A stretch of DNA of 64,000 bases from Alkalihalobacillus sp. AL-G (GTDB lineage Bacteria > Bacillota > Bacilli > Bacillales > Fictibacillaceae). Location of the stretch: assembly GCF_030643805.1 (NCBI RefSeq), contig NZ_CP094656.1, forward strand, positions 620,001 to 684,000. Direction: 5' to 3'. Below, piece by piece: positions 1 to 8,857 of this stretch (positions within the stretch are counted from its first letter, which is position 1; each line of letters starts with the position of its first letter). A model generated the notes under the pieces. That model made no database searches. It had not been told where the DNA came from and saw nothing but the letters and a program-made list of their open reading frames with translations. The translations under genes and the position numbers were made by a program.

Positions 1-2235
1 ATAAGTTACTTCATAAGGAAGAAGTTTACGACAATCAAATTATATGAGGTCGTTTTGTTTTCCTGTTTCTATGCTCTAATGTCGTATAACATTACATACT
101 ATTACAACGTCATGTGGTTAGATGGTGTAATTTTACTTCCATTAATCATACTTTCAGTTGATGCAATTTTACATAATAAAGGAATAACGCCATATGTGAT
201 CATATTATCACTTTTGTTTATTTCTAATTTTTATATATCTTATATGATCGGTCTGTTTGTTTTTCTGTATTTTATTATTGACCTTCTTTTGCTTAAAAAG
301 GTCAAACCTGACTATGAGGCAAAAGCTGTATTTCTTAAGTTTGTTAAAGGGACCTCAATATCTATAGGACTCACCGCCTTTTTAACAATCCCGACCTTTT
401 TTCAGCTTATGAATTCATTGGGTTATGATCAACAAGATTCACATAATGATTTCAGTATGAATTTTATATTAAAACTGTTCAGTGGTGTATTTGATTCCGT
501 AGAGAATGGATCGCCGAATATCTATATTGGTACCTTCGTTCTTTTGCTCGTACCAATCTTTTATATTTGTAAAATCAATTGGTATGAAAAAGTGAAATGG
601 AGCATTTTGTTCTCTATTCTCGCGATTAGCTTTGTCGTACCACCATTAAATCTATTCTGGCATGCGGGGGATATTCCGAATTGGTTCCCGTATCGATACT
701 CTTTCATTTTCTCTTTTATTCTTTTTTATATGAGTCTGGCAGCTTTCGAAAAAGTTCATACGATTAGATTTAAGATATTGATTCTACCTATTTTATTCTC
801 TGCAATTATGGTAACAGTGATGTCCTTTACTAATGAGGGAGAACTTAACATTGTTGCAAACAACACTACTATTTTCTTGTTATGCGTAGTTATTTTAATG
901 AAAAAATTAAATATTAAAAAGGCAGCTATTATTACACTAGTCCTTTATACATTAATAGAGTTATTTTTTAATAGTGCTGTCGTTTATCTTAAAGTAAATG
1001 GAGAACTGCTTCGTCCAAATCGTGATCAATACACAATATTTGATGAGTATAAAAGCGCGATAGATCAAATAAAAACATTGGATCCGATGCCTTATTTTCG
1101 TATTGAAACAGATGCAAATAAGACGAATAATGACTCATTAACACTCGATCATAGTAGTGTTGGTCACTCAAGTTCAATGTTAGATAATGATCTGATTAAA
1201 ACGATGGATTCACTTGGAATCTATTCAAGAAAAGCAAATTATAGCAGAAAGGGCAGTACCATACTTACTGATTCTCTTTTTGGTTTAAAGTATTTTGTAA
1301 GTTCCAGTGAACTGGAGGATGACGGATATGAACTCGTATCAAGAGCGAACAAATTGTACATTTATAGAAATAATAATTATTTGCCAATTGGATATCCAGT
1401 CGTAGAGAACATTAAGAACTTAAAAATAGAGGACATCCAAAATCCTTTTGAATTTCAAAGTAAGATTTACCAAACCCTATTTGAAACCAAAGATACTTTG
1501 TTTGAGCTAATTAATCCAGAAAAAATTCAGTATCAACATGCAAAACTCGAAGGCTTGGATAATAGTAAAAAACTGATTGGACACGGAAAAGATGGAGATA
1601 TAACAATTAAGTATTTTTTAAATGTTAATTCCCAGTCCCGCTTATATGCTTTGTTTGACATCGCAAATGCGAAAGACATGGAAGGCCTTAACGTTTTTAT
1701 TAATGGTAAGGAAGCAGATGAATATATTACTAGCCATTTTATAGGAATTTTAGAGCTCGGGAAGTTCAACAATGAACAAGTAGTTATAGAACTTCATTTT
1801 GATGAAGAAGTAGTTGAATTTGCAAGTGATGAATTATTTTATCGGATCAACACAAAGAACTTTTCTAAGTATGTAAATCAGATTGATCGAGATGCATTTA
1901 CGATCACAGAATTAAAAGGAAATAAGATGAAGGCTCATATCACTATCAATGAGGAAGATCAATTATTATTTCTATCCATTCCATGGGACGAGGGCTGGAG
2001 AATTTCGATCGATGGAGAAAAGGTGAAACCCATAAAGGTGTTGGGGGCTTTTATGGGAATTCCGTTGGAAAAAGGCAAGTATGAATTACAAATGACGTTT
2101 ATACCGAAAGGGTTTCTGGCAGGTAGTTTCATTACATGTATAAGTCTTTTGATATTTTCTGTAATTATATTAAGAGAACGAAAGAAACGAAGAGAGGTGA
2201 AGGTAATTGACCATGATGAAGAAGTCGCATCCTAA
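1..2235 (+). CDS. yfhO: YfhO-family membrane glycosyltransferase, 5' end missing
   Basis: The frame is open from base 1, so the gene enters from the left edge; the first possible in-window start (TTG at 55) is internal. About 745 residues are visible: many hydrophobic segments in the first 310 residues, including YNVMWLDG typical of YfhO proteins, then a long extracytoplasmic domain and one TM helix near the C-terminus followed by a basic tail. In B. subtilis YfhO works with CsbB to add GlcNAc to lipoteichoic acid outside the membrane. The 3' end overlaps csbB, which supports joint expression. Function is inferred from family and neighbours. Confidence 0.9.
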   Translation: MSYFIRKKFTTIKLYEVVLFSCFYALMSYNITYYYNVMWLDGVILLPLIILSVDAILHNKGITPYVIILSLLFISNFYISYMIGLFVFLYFIIDLLLLKKVKPDYEAKAVFLKFVKGTSISIGLTAFLTIPTFFQLMNSLGYDQQDSHNDFSMNFILKLFSGVFDSVENGSPNIYIGTFVLLLVPIFYICKINWYEKVKWSILFSILAISFVVPPLNLFWHAGDIPNWFPYRYSFIFSFILFYMSLAAFEKVHTIRFKILILPILFSAIMVTVMSFTNEGELNIVANNTTIFLLCVVILMKKLNIKKAAIITLVLYTLIELFFNSAVVYLKVNGELLRPNRDQYTIFDEYKSAIDQIKTLDPMPYFRIETDANKTNNDSLTLDHSSVGHSSSMLDNDLIKTMDSLGIYSRKANYSRKGSTILTDSLFGLKYFVSSSELEDDGYELVSRANKLYIYRNNNYLPIGYPVVENIKNLKIEDIQNPFEFQSKIYQTLFETKDTLFELINPEKIQYQHAKLEGLDNSKKLIGHGKDGDITIKYFLNVNSQSRLYALFDIANAKDMEGLNVFINGKEADEYITSHFIGILELGKFNNEQVVIELHFDEEVVEFASDELFYRINTKNFSKYVNQIDRDAFTITELKGNKMKAHITINEEDQLLFLSIPWDEGWRISIDGEKVKPIKVLGAFMGIPLEKGKYELQMTFIPKGFLAGSFITCISLLIFSVIILRERKKRREVKVIDHDEEVAS

Positions 2236-3211
2236 AATATGTCTTGTCATTCCTGTATTCAACGAAGGTAGTCATATTCTGCATTCTTTGAAAAGAATAG
2301 AGGAGGAAGTGATAAAGGTAACGTTAAATTATGAGATTATCGTTGTCGATGATGGTTCTACCGATGATACTTGGATGAAACTATCAGAAGATAAGGGTGT
2401 TCTACCAAATAACCTGTTTGTAATCAAATTCAGCAGGAATTTTGGCAAGGAAGCGGCGCTTGTGGCTGGATTGGAGCATGCAAATGGTCAGGCGGTCATT
2501 ATTATGGATGCAGATCTACAGCACCCACCCTCACTGATTTCCGAAATGGTGAATAGATGGAAAGATGAGGACATAGGTATTGTCGAGTGTGTAAAAAGAG
2601 AAAGAGGGAAGGAAAATCTCCGGTATCGACTTGGAACGAAACTATTTTATTGGATAGTAAGGAGAATGACGGGGTACGATCTTAAGGGTGCTTCGGACTA
2701 TAAGTTGCTTGACCAAAAGGTTGTACATGCTTGGAAGCAGATGCCTGAACGTGACACGTTTTTCCGTGGAATGACCGCTTGGTTAGGCTTTAAAAAGGTG
2801 CAGTACGAGTTTAATGTATCACCACGTGTGAATGGGGAGCCGAAATGGAGCACCCCGAAATTGATCAAGTTAGCCTTGAATGCTGTTGTATCCTTTACTT
2901 CCTTACCTTTAAGGTTTGTCAGTATCTTAGGCTTTCTATTCTTTATTGCTGCAATCTTTTTAGGAATTCACACACTTTACCAAAAGTTCAATGGGAATGC
3001 TCTGACGGGTTTTACTACCGTCATCCTTTTACAGCTTATTATCGGCAGTGTCTTCATGATCAGCTTAGGGGTCATAGGGGAGTACATATCAGCGATTTAT
3101 AAAGAGGTAAAAGGCAGACCAAGATACTTGATTGAAAATACGGTGGTATCTGAAGTCGTTACTTATGAGAAAGAGGCAGAAGATCTGAATGCAGAATTTG
3201 TTAAAGTATAA
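2207..3211 (+). CDS. csbB: Undecaprenyl-phosphate glycosyltransferase CsbB (GT2)
   Basis: GT2 family enzyme of about 334 residues. The N-terminal domain has VIPVFNE, VVDDGSTDDT near residue 48 and the metal-binding DADLQHPP near residue 105. Two C-terminal TM helices (about 230-300) are the usual DPM1/CsbB/GtrB layout. It should load a sugar, GlcNAc in B. subtilis, onto undecaprenyl phosphate on the cytoplasmic face. TTG at 2207 sits 6 bases after AGGTGA; ATG at 2213 is an equally possible start. The gene overlaps yfhO by 29 bp and the next gene by 23 bp, so the three are probably translationally coupled. Confidence 0.92.
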   Translation: MTMMKKSHPKICLVIPVFNEGSHILHSLKRIEEEVIKVTLNYEIIVVDDGSTDDTWMKLSEDKGVLPNNLFVIKFSRNFGKEAALVAGLEHANGQAVIIMDADLQHPPSLISEMVNRWKDEDIGIVECVKRERGKENLRYRLGTKLFYWIVRRMTGYDLKGASDYKLLDQKVVHAWKQMPERDTFFRGMTAWLGFKKVQYEFNVSPRVNGEPKWSTPKLIKLALNAVVSFTSLPLRFVSILGFLFFIAAIFLGIHTLYQKFNGNALTGFTTVILLQLIIGSVFMISLGVIGEYISAIYKEVKGRPRYLIENTVVSEVVTYEKEAEDLNAEFVKV

Positions 3212-3596
3212 AAAGCTTGATTACCAAAAGATAATCTCGTATGGAGTAATTGGTGTAATCGGGACGATTGTGCATTTCTCTACCTTGATTTTATTGGTAG
3301 AACTATTCGGAGTAGATCCCGTAATCGGTTCACTGGCAGGTTTTATATTAACCGTAATTTTATCCTTTCTATTAAATAAAACATACACCTTTAAAGTTCG
3401 AAACAGGAACAATATGATTTTATTTATCAAATACGGGGTTGTATCCGTAGTTGGTTTTGTCATGAATTATTTGATTATGTATTTGACAGTGGACATTTAT
3501 TCACTACACTATGCTATTGGTCAAGCGATGGTAGTAATCTGTATCCCGATTACGAATTTCCTCCTAAACAATTATTGGACTTTTCAACAACAATAG
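3189..3596 (+). CDS. gtcA: GtrA/GtcA-family lipid-linked sugar flippase
   Basis: Small protein of 135 residues with four predicted TM helices and the conserved FLLNKTYTF and FLLNNYWTF segments of the GtrA/GtcA family. Members are thought to flip undecaprenyl-phosphate sugars for wall or lipoteichoic acid decoration. It starts inside the 3' end of csbB and is followed by a strong terminator, so it closes the yfhO-csbB operon. Having all three parts adjacent gives a complete load-flip-transfer module. The substrate is inferred from B. subtilis and Listeria homologues, not visible in the sequence. Confidence 0.88.
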   Translation: MQNLLKYKKLDYQKIISYGVIGVIGTIVHFSTLILLVELFGVDPVIGSLAGFILTVILSFLLNKTYTFKVRNRNNMILFIKYGVVSVVGFVMNYLIMYLTVDIYSLHYAIGQAMVVICIPITNFLLNNYWTFQQQ

Positions 3597-3611
3597 ATTC
3601 TGTTTGTAAGA

Positions 3612-3653
3612 AAGCACCTCTTGAACGGAACTTAGTCCGTCCAGAGGTGCTTT
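3612..3653 (+). terminator. Intrinsic terminator after the yfhO-csbB-gtcA operon
   Basis: AAGCACCTCT pairs with AGAGGTGCTT around an inner ACGGA/TCCGT helix, followed by TTTT. It lies between convergent genes and may also stop transcription from the minus-strand metal importer. Confidence 0.85.
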
Positions 3654-3656
3654 TCA

Positions 3657-4598
3657 TCAATTACTATACTTTTTTAATTGTTCGGCAATCGTTTTAATGT
3701 TCCATTTCATCATATCGATATATGTTTCGCCTTCTTGACCAGGTTTGCCGAGCGAGTCTGTATAGAGTTCTCCGCCGATCGGTACACCGGTTTCACGAGA
3801 AACGGTTTCCATACTACGCGGATCGATACTCGTTTCTACGAAGAGGACATCGATATTCTTTTCATTGATTAAATCAATGACCTGTCTTATTTGATCTGGA
3901 GCTCCTTGGTTCTCAGCATTGATCTCCCAAATGTATCCCGCTTTTATATGATAGGCATCGCTAAAATATTTGAAGGCTCCTTCACTTGTCACTAAATAAC
4001 GTTCCTCTTCAGGTATATCATTAAATGCCTGCTTAGCCTTTTCGTGCAAACTTTCCAACTCGATAATATATTTCTCTGCATTTTCCTCATAAACCGCTTT
4101 GTTGTCTGGGTCGACTTGAATCAAGGCATCCCGGGCATTTTTTGTATATTTGATGCCGTTTGCGATGTTCAACCAGGCGTGCGGGTCCTCCTGACCTTCG
4201 TTGCCTTCCGTCGTTAAGTACTTGGGCTCAACCCCTTCACTTAATCGGAAAACAGGTGCATCTTCACCAGTTTTACCAGTCGTTCCGAGTAGCTTTTCAA
4301 ACCAGGAGTTACCAGCCTCCAAATTGAGGCCGTTGTAAAAAACAACATCAGCGTCAGCTGTTTTCTTTACATCTTCAGGTAATGGGTCGAATTCGTGCGG
4401 GTTTGCGCCAATCGGTACCATACTGTGTACTTCGACCAGGTCTCCGCCGACATTTTTTACAATGTCATAAAGTATCGAGTAGGTCGTGACGACTTCAACT
4501 TTACCTGTATTGTTACCTGTTACGTCCTTCCCGCTGCAGCCAACGAGCATGAACCCAAATAACACACCAATAAATACTGTATAAAGCATTTTAATCAT
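3657..4598 (-). CDS. mntA: Manganese/zinc ABC transporter substrate-binding lipoprotein (MntA type)
   Basis: Cluster A-I metal-binding lipoprotein of 313 residues. A signal peptide ends in the lipobox LVGC (Cys about residue 21). Candidate metal ligands are His in GANPHEFDP, His in EDPHAWL, Glu near SEGAFKYF or VFVETS, and Asp in YTDSLG near the C-terminus. There is no His-rich loop of the kind common in zinc-specific binders. With the MntR-like operator upstream this favours manganese over zinc. It is the last gene of the mntB-mntC-mntA operon, 18 bp after the permease. Confidence 0.9.
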   Translation of the reverse strand: MIKMLYTVFIGVLFGFMLVGCSGKDVTGNNTGKVEVVTTYSILYDIVKNVGGDLVEVHSMVPIGANPHEFDPLPEDVKKTADADVVFYNGLNLEAGNSWFEKLLGTTGKTGEDAPVFRLSEGVEPKYLTTEGNEGQEDPHAWLNIANGIKYTKNARDALIQVDPDNKAVYEENAEKYIIELESLHEKAKQAFNDIPEEERYLVTSEGAFKYFSDAYHIKAGYIWEINAENQGAPDQIRQVIDLINEKNIDVLFVETSIDPRSMETVSRETGVPIGGELYTDSLGKPGQEGETYIDMMKWNIKTIAEQLKKYSN

Positions 4599-4616
4599 AT
4601 GTCGAAACTCCTTTCC

Positions 4617-5474
4617 TTAGCCTGTAACAGCTGTATTTTTTCGGGATTTTAAAAATCTCCGTATAAATCCGTGTTTCGGTGAAAAAAAGAACACGGCTAT
4701 AAACAATAATGTTGAAACGAGTACGATCGCAGCACCCGAAGATAAATTGTACGTGAAGCTGAAATATAGTCCGATTACTGCAGCTACGGCTCCAAGGACC
4801 GCAGCTAAGTAGATCATGACCCACAGCCGATCGGTCAACAAATATGCGGTAGCAGCAGGGGTGATCAGCATTGCCACAACAAGCACAATCCCGACTGTTT
4901 GGAGTGATGCAACCGTAACCATCGTTAACATCGTCATTAGTAAGTAATGAATGATTTTCGTTGATAAACCGTAGGCTGATGCCATCGTCGGATCGAATGA
5001 TGTCACCAATAACTCTTTGTAAAATAAGTAAACAGCAGCTATTACAAGTAGTCCGATGGCGAGCGTCACCCACATATCTGATGGACGAACGGCGAGCACA
5101 TTACCGAACAAGATATGGTAAAGGTCCGTACTGCTTTTCATAAACGTGATTAAAATAATTCCAGCGGCGAATGCGGCGGTGAACATGATCCCGATTGCCG
5201 TATCATTTTTCAAGCGGCTGTTTTGGCTGACGAACCCGATGCCGATCGCCGTAAGAACACCCGTTGCGACAGCACCGAAAAAGAAGTTGATCCCCAGCAT
5301 GTAGGAGATGGCAACCCCAGGTAAAACAGCGTGTGAAATCGCGTCGCCCATTAATGCCATTCCTCTTAAAATGATGAAGCAGCCGATGACACCACAGATG
5401 ATTCCCACCATAACCGACGTGATCAAGGCTTTTTGCAGAAACTCATATTGAATGATTGCATCGATGAAGCTCAT
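4617..5474 (-). CDS. mntC: Manganese/zinc ABC transporter permease (ABC-3 family)
   Basis: ABC-3 family permease of 285 residues with about eight hydrophobic segments. The motif RGMALMGDAISHAVLPG near residue 38 is typical of ZnuB/MntC proteins. Its ATG overlaps the stop of the ATPase gene by 4 bp, and the substrate-binding gene follows closely. B. subtilis has two permeases (MntC and MntD); only one is present here, so the transporter probably uses a homodimer. Confidence 0.9.
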   Translation of the reverse strand: MSFIDAIIQYEFLQKALITSVMVGIICGVIGCFIILRGMALMGDAISHAVLPGVAISYMLGINFFFGAVATGVLTAIGIGFVSQNSRLKNDTAIGIMFTAAFAAGIILITFMKSSTDLYHILFGNVLAVRPSDMWVTLAIGLLVIAAVYLFYKELLVTSFDPTMASAYGLSTKIIHYLLMTMLTMVTVASLQTVGIVLVVAMLITPAATAYLLTDRLWVMIYLAAVLGAVAAVIGLYFSFTYNLSSGAAIVLVSTLLFIAVFFFSPKHGFIRRFLKSRKNTAVTG

Positions 5475-6217
5475 AGTTGATTCACCTCTAATTCATTCAT
5501 GAACGCAAGTGGATTACCGTATGCTTTTTCAATTAACTTGGAGCTTAATACATCAGAAACTTTCCCTTTAGCAACGAGCTCCTTATTCAGTAAAACCAAT
5601 TCATTGAAATAAGCGTTTGACTTACTTAAATCATGGTGGACGACAAGCGTTGTTTTTCCTTCTGTTTGTAGTTCTTTTAAAATTTGGATGATTGTTTCTT
5701 CACTTCGAAGATCAACACCGACAAACGGTTCATCTAAACAGAACAGATCTGCTTTTTGTGCAAGAGCACGGGCAAGAAATACCCGCTGCTGCTGGCCTCC
5801 GGATAGCTCGCCGATCTGACGCTTACTGAAGTCTTCCATACCGACACGTTTTAGGCATTCATAAGCCCAATCCCGTTCTTCTTTCTTCGGCCTTTTGAAC
5901 AAACCAAGGTGAGGGTAGGTTCCGATCAGTACAGCATCAATGACGTGAATCGGGAAGTCCCAATCGATGTCATTTCGCTGTGGCACATACGCAATTCGTT
6001 TACGAACCTTCTTTACCGGCTCACCAAAAATCTTGACGTTCCCTCTTTCAGAAGGAATGAGTCCCATCATGGCCTTTATTAACGTGGATTTACCTGCACC
6101 GTTTGGGCCGATGATTCCAGCGAGACTTCCTTTTTCCAGCTGGAATGAAACCTCTGTCAAAGCTTGATTTCCAAGATACGAAACGTGCAAATCATTCACT
6201 GATACAACAGCTTTCAT
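5471..6217 (-). CDS. mntB: Manganese/zinc ABC transporter ATP-binding protein
   Basis: ABC ATPase of 248 residues with Walker A GPNGAGKST, signature LSGGQQQR, Walker B LFCLDEPFVGVD and switch His in VVHHDL. It resembles metal-importer ATPases of the ZnuC/MntB group. It is the first gene of the minus-strand operon, with an MntR-like box about 55-75 bp upstream of the start, so manganese repression is likely. Confidence 0.9.
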   Translation of the reverse strand: MKAVVSVNDLHVSYLGNQALTEVSFQLEKGSLAGIIGPNGAGKSTLIKAMMGLIPSERGNVKIFGEPVKKVRKRIAYVPQRNDIDWDFPIHVIDAVLIGTYPHLGLFKRPKKEERDWAYECLKRVGMEDFSKRQIGELSGGQQQRVFLARALAQKADLFCLDEPFVGVDLRSEETIIQILKELQTEGKTTLVVHHDLSKSNAYFNELVLLNKELVAKGKVSDVLSSKLIEKAYGNPLAFMNELEVNQL

Positions 6218-6272
6218 ACATCGTTCACTCCTTTCTTGTGTATTAATTAAACAACATTAACCTCATTTATAA

Positions 6273-6292
6273 AATTTGCATTAGGTAAACTT
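6273..6292 (-). promoter_or_regulatory. Probable MntR operator of the mnt operon
   Basis: The plus strand reads AATTTGCATTAGGTAAACTT, an imperfect inverted repeat (TTTGC and its counterpart GTAAA) very like known Bacillus MntR boxes. It lies just upstream of the importer operon and next to an AT-rich -10-like segment on the minus strand. Identification rests on recalled consensus and gene context. Confidence 0.65.
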
Positions 6293-6325
6293 TTACGGTA
6301 AAAAAATACAATGGCTTTTTTGTAC

Positions 6326-6415
6326 GTAAAGAAAGTATAAATCCTTTCTATAGTATAAGGGCAACTACGACTCTGCTTTCGCCTTAAGGGCTCGGCAATC
6401 ACCGAGTTTTCTTTA
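6326..6415 (+). repeat. Family A intergenic repeat, copy 1
   Basis: About 90 bp with near-inverted ends (TAAAGAAA and TTTCTTTA). It holds a first hairpin (AGAAAG with CTTTCT) and a final terminator-like hairpin CTCGG/CCGAG followed by TTTTCTTT. Five relatives occur in this window. In this copy the last stem is CTCGG/CCGAG where other copies have CTTGG/CCAAG, a compensatory change. Apart from the MntR site, the rest of the 6218-6604 gap shows nothing else I can name. Confidence 0.75.
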
Positions 6416-6604
6416 TGTTAGTCATAATATATGCCTCTCTGTAAAAAAGTTTCCTCTATACAAAAATTAAATCAGAAACGAATTTTTGTCAATGAAAAAC
6501 TTTACTGGACGAGGTTAATTTCGGACTAAAAAACTATCTGAAACCTTCTGATGCCTAATTCGTATACCAAATATAATTTTATTTTTAAAAGACGGAGTTG
6601 ACGT

Positions 6605-7162
6605 ATGCATACAGAAGCCTTGATGCAAATTGCTGTTGAACTTAACAGAAGTGAAGTGCTTTGGGGAGTAGGGGGCTCTACATTATTATCGGAATATGGA
6701 TTGGTAGGCAATCCTGCAGACCTTGATCTCATTATTGATTATCAAAATAAAGATAAGGCGTTAATGATTTTGGATAGGTTTGCAGTAAGGGTGGACACAA
6801 AATCTAAGCGCCCTTTTAAAACAGCTTGTTTTGAAAAATATCGCCTTGGTGAAACGTTCATTGATGTAATGGCGGATTTTGCAATCGGACATGAAAAAGG
6901 GATATATAAAATGCCGTTTGATTCAAGGTCGATAACAAAAACTATACGAATCGGCGAGGTTCCGGTTCCATTTACCTCATTAGAAGACTGGTATATTTTA
7001 TATCAATTGATTCCTAATAAAGGGGATAAGACAAACCTCATCGAACTTTATTGGAAGGAACATGGGCTCGGATTTCCGATGATTTTGGAAAGAGCCTTAA
7101 AACATCCATTGCCAGACAGTATTCAAAAGCGGTGCATCCACATCCTTTTGCAAACGAGGTGA
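6605..7162 (+). CDS. Nucleotidyltransferase-fold protein of unknown substrate
   Basis: 185 residues. The N-terminal region holds VGGSTLLSEYGL followed by DLDLII, the G-S and D-x-D arrangement of the polymerase-beta-like nucleotidyltransferase superfamily. The third acidic residue may be the Asp in FIDVMADF near residue 82. The start has a GGAG site 7 bases upstream. It is the first of three closely spaced genes, the others being a small membrane protein and a YbjQ-family protein. No toxin or antitoxin partner is evident, so I assign no specific reaction. Confidence 0.65.
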   Translation: MHTEALMQIAVELNRSEVLWGVGGSTLLSEYGLVGNPADLDLIIDYQNKDKALMILDRFAVRVDTKSKRPFKTACFEKYRLGETFIDVMADFAIGHEKGIYKMPFDSRSITKTIRIGEVPVPFTSLEDWYILYQLIPNKGDKTNLIELYWKEHGLGFPMILERALKHPLPDSIQKRCIHILLQTR

Positions 7163-7165
7163 ACA

Positions 7166-7369
7166 ATGTCTAGGTTGAAATCGATTGCATTGCTGTTAAC
7201 GGGTGTTTTTCAAATTACCGCGGTCGTGTTTTTATTCATTAACATCTGGGTTTCGGTTTTGTTGTTCATTACGTATGGCATTGCGATGCTTCTGTTGTTC
7301 GGGGCATTGATCATGGAACGAATCAAGGAAAAGGAGGATGATGATGAAAATGATTATACTGACTACTAA
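7166..7369 (+). CDS. Small two-helix membrane protein
   Basis: 67 residues with two predicted TM helices (about 5-27 and 30-48) and a strongly acidic tail rich in E and D. The site CGAGGTGAACA before the ATG is good, and the preceding stop is only 3 bp away. The 3' end overlaps the YbjQ-family gene, so the two are probably made together. No family assigned; a membrane anchor for the YbjQ-like protein is only a guess. Confidence 0.65.
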   Translation: MSRLKSIALLLTGVFQITAVVFLFINIWVSVLLFITYGIAMLLLFGALIMERIKEKEDDDENDYTDY

Positions 7370-7667
7370 TGAGGTGCCGGGTAAGGAAATTGGTGAAGTA
7401 AAGGGGCTTGTAAAGGGAAGTACGATCCAGGCGAAGCACGTTGGTAAGGATATTTTAGCAGGGTTGAAGACAATCATTGGCGGCGAGATCAAGGAATATA
7501 CTGAAATGATGGAAGAGGCGAGGAAAATCGCTATCCACAGAATGGTAGAGGATGCGCAAAATAAAGGTGCGAATGCGGTTGTTGCCTTCCGTTTACAGAC
7601 ATCGTCGGTCATGACCAACGCTTCAGAAATCGTCGCTTATGGAACCGCAGTCGTTGTGAAGGAATAA
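7344..7667 (+). CDS. YbjQ/UPF0145 family protein
   Basis: About 107 residues matching the UPF0145 (DUF74) pattern: TTNEVPGKEIGEVKGLVKG at the start, then GGEIKEYTEMMEEAR and a C-terminal GANAVVAFR followed by AYGTAVVV. The fold forms pentamers and is often labelled heavy-metal binding, but the function is unsettled. Several ATGs cluster at the start; 7344 is 6 bases after AAGGAGG and 7350 is also possible. It overlaps the upstream membrane protein gene. Confidence 0.85.
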   Translation: MKMIILTTNEVPGKEIGEVKGLVKGSTIQAKHVGKDILAGLKTIIGGEIKEYTEMMEEARKIAIHRMVEDAQNKGANAVVAFRLQTSSVMTNASEIVAYGTAVVVKE

Positions 7668-7692
7668 AAAACAAGGCTGAGGAGGGAATGGA

Positions 7693-8205
7693 ATGGAGCA
7701 TCAAGCACACAAACTTTACAAATATCACGTTTGGGCAAACCGAAAAGTAATCGATCATTTAAAGGAATTACCAGAAGATTTCTATGAAAAGGAGATTCAA
7801 AGTGTCTTTTCTTCAGTTTCAGAAGTGATGTATCATATTCTAATTGTTGATCATATTTGGCTTGGAGTACTGTTAGGGGATCCTTTTGATCAAATTATGA
7901 GTTCGGTCAACCGTCTGACAGAGGAAACAAAAGAGATGGCCTTTGAAGCAATGGAAGTGAGATTTCATCAGCTATCTGAAGAATACGAGAATTTCTTATC
8001 GCGACAGGAAGATCTAGATCGCCCGTTGACCATTGAACATCCAAGTTACGGTCGTTTAGATGCGTCTCTTGCTCAGCTTGTACAGCATGTCGTTAACCAC
8101 GGCACGTATCATCGAGGTAATATTAGTGCAATGCTTCATCAATTGGGACACCGCGGAATACCGACCGATTATGTCTTTTATCTATATACACTTAACAAAA
8201 GTTAA
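7693..8205 (+). CDS. DinB-family metalloprotein
   Basis: 170 residues, about the usual DinB length. The three-histidine pattern is visible: His in YHILIVDHIW near residue 50 and the pair in HVVNHGTYHRGN near residues 133-140. DinB-like four-helix bundles include thiol transferases and damage-inducible proteins; the substrate cannot be told. A GGAGGGAATGGA site precedes the ATG. A disrupted acetyltransferase follows after 22 bp. Confidence 0.85.
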   Translation: MEHQAHKLYKYHVWANRKVIDHLKELPEDFYEKEIQSVFSSVSEVMYHILIVDHIWLGVLLGDPFDQIMSSVNRLTEETKEMAFEAMEVRFHQLSEEYENFLSRQEDLDRPLTIEHPSYGRLDASLAQLVQHVVNHGTYHRGNISAMLHQLGHRGIPTDYVFYLYTLNKS

Positions 8206-8227
8206 ATTTCTAACAAGAGGTGGAGCA

Positions 8228-8748
8228 ATGATTGAAATTCGAAAGCTTAGACCAGAAGACGCAGCTATTTACCAAACACTAAGATTAGAAGCATTGAAAA
8301 ACTACCCAGAAGCCTTTGCTTCGTCCTATGAAGAAGAGGTTGATAGGGACACTGCATTTATAGAGAAGCGCTTTCGTGATCAAAACCCTGATAACCAGTT
8401 CATTGCAGGAGCCTTTTATGGCCGGGAATTGGTCGGAATCGCAGGTTTCTTTCTGACTTTACGCCAAAAGTTGATACATAAAGGTGAGATTGTTTCTGTT
8501 TATGTCTCTCCACATGTGCAACGTAAAGGAGTCGGATTTAAACTGTTGCAATTTGTTATTGAGGAAGCCCGGAAAATTGAGAGCCTTGAACAGATTTTAC
8601 TGACGGTTGAAACGGAAAACGCTGCAGCAATTCGCTCCTATGAAAAATTAGGGTTTGAGAAACGTATGGCGTAGAAAAGAGGTCTTTGCGAATCGGTGAC
8701 AACTACCATGACGAAGCATTAATGGCTCTATACTTAAACGAGAGATAA
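8228..8748 (+). pseudogene. GNAT acetyltransferase, frameshifted near its C-terminus
   Basis: The intact frame (8228-8674) encodes a GNAT protein with the acetyl-CoA loop VQRKGVGFKLL near residue 100 and YEKLGFE near 138, then hits TAG too early. Another frame from about 8665 continues the family's usual ending, YGVEKRSLRIGDNYHDE followed by ALMALYLNER, and stops at 8748. Restoring one base near 8660-8666, for example a T in CGTTAT, would rejoin them. The loss removes the last strands of the fold, so the product is probably impaired. A sequencing error gives the same picture. Confidence 0.8.
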
Positions 8749-8857
8749 CTAGTTTGTTATTGAGATTTTTAAAATCTATACCTCCTTTCCAACACAGTTC
8801 TTAGCATGATTCAGTATTTTTGAACATATTTTAGTGGTGGAAAAGGAGGTTTTAATT

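Noticed and set aside
4591-5073. Minus-strand ORF inside the metal permease gene
   Set aside because: It is a different frame of a clear ABC-3 permease and has cysteine-rich random composition.
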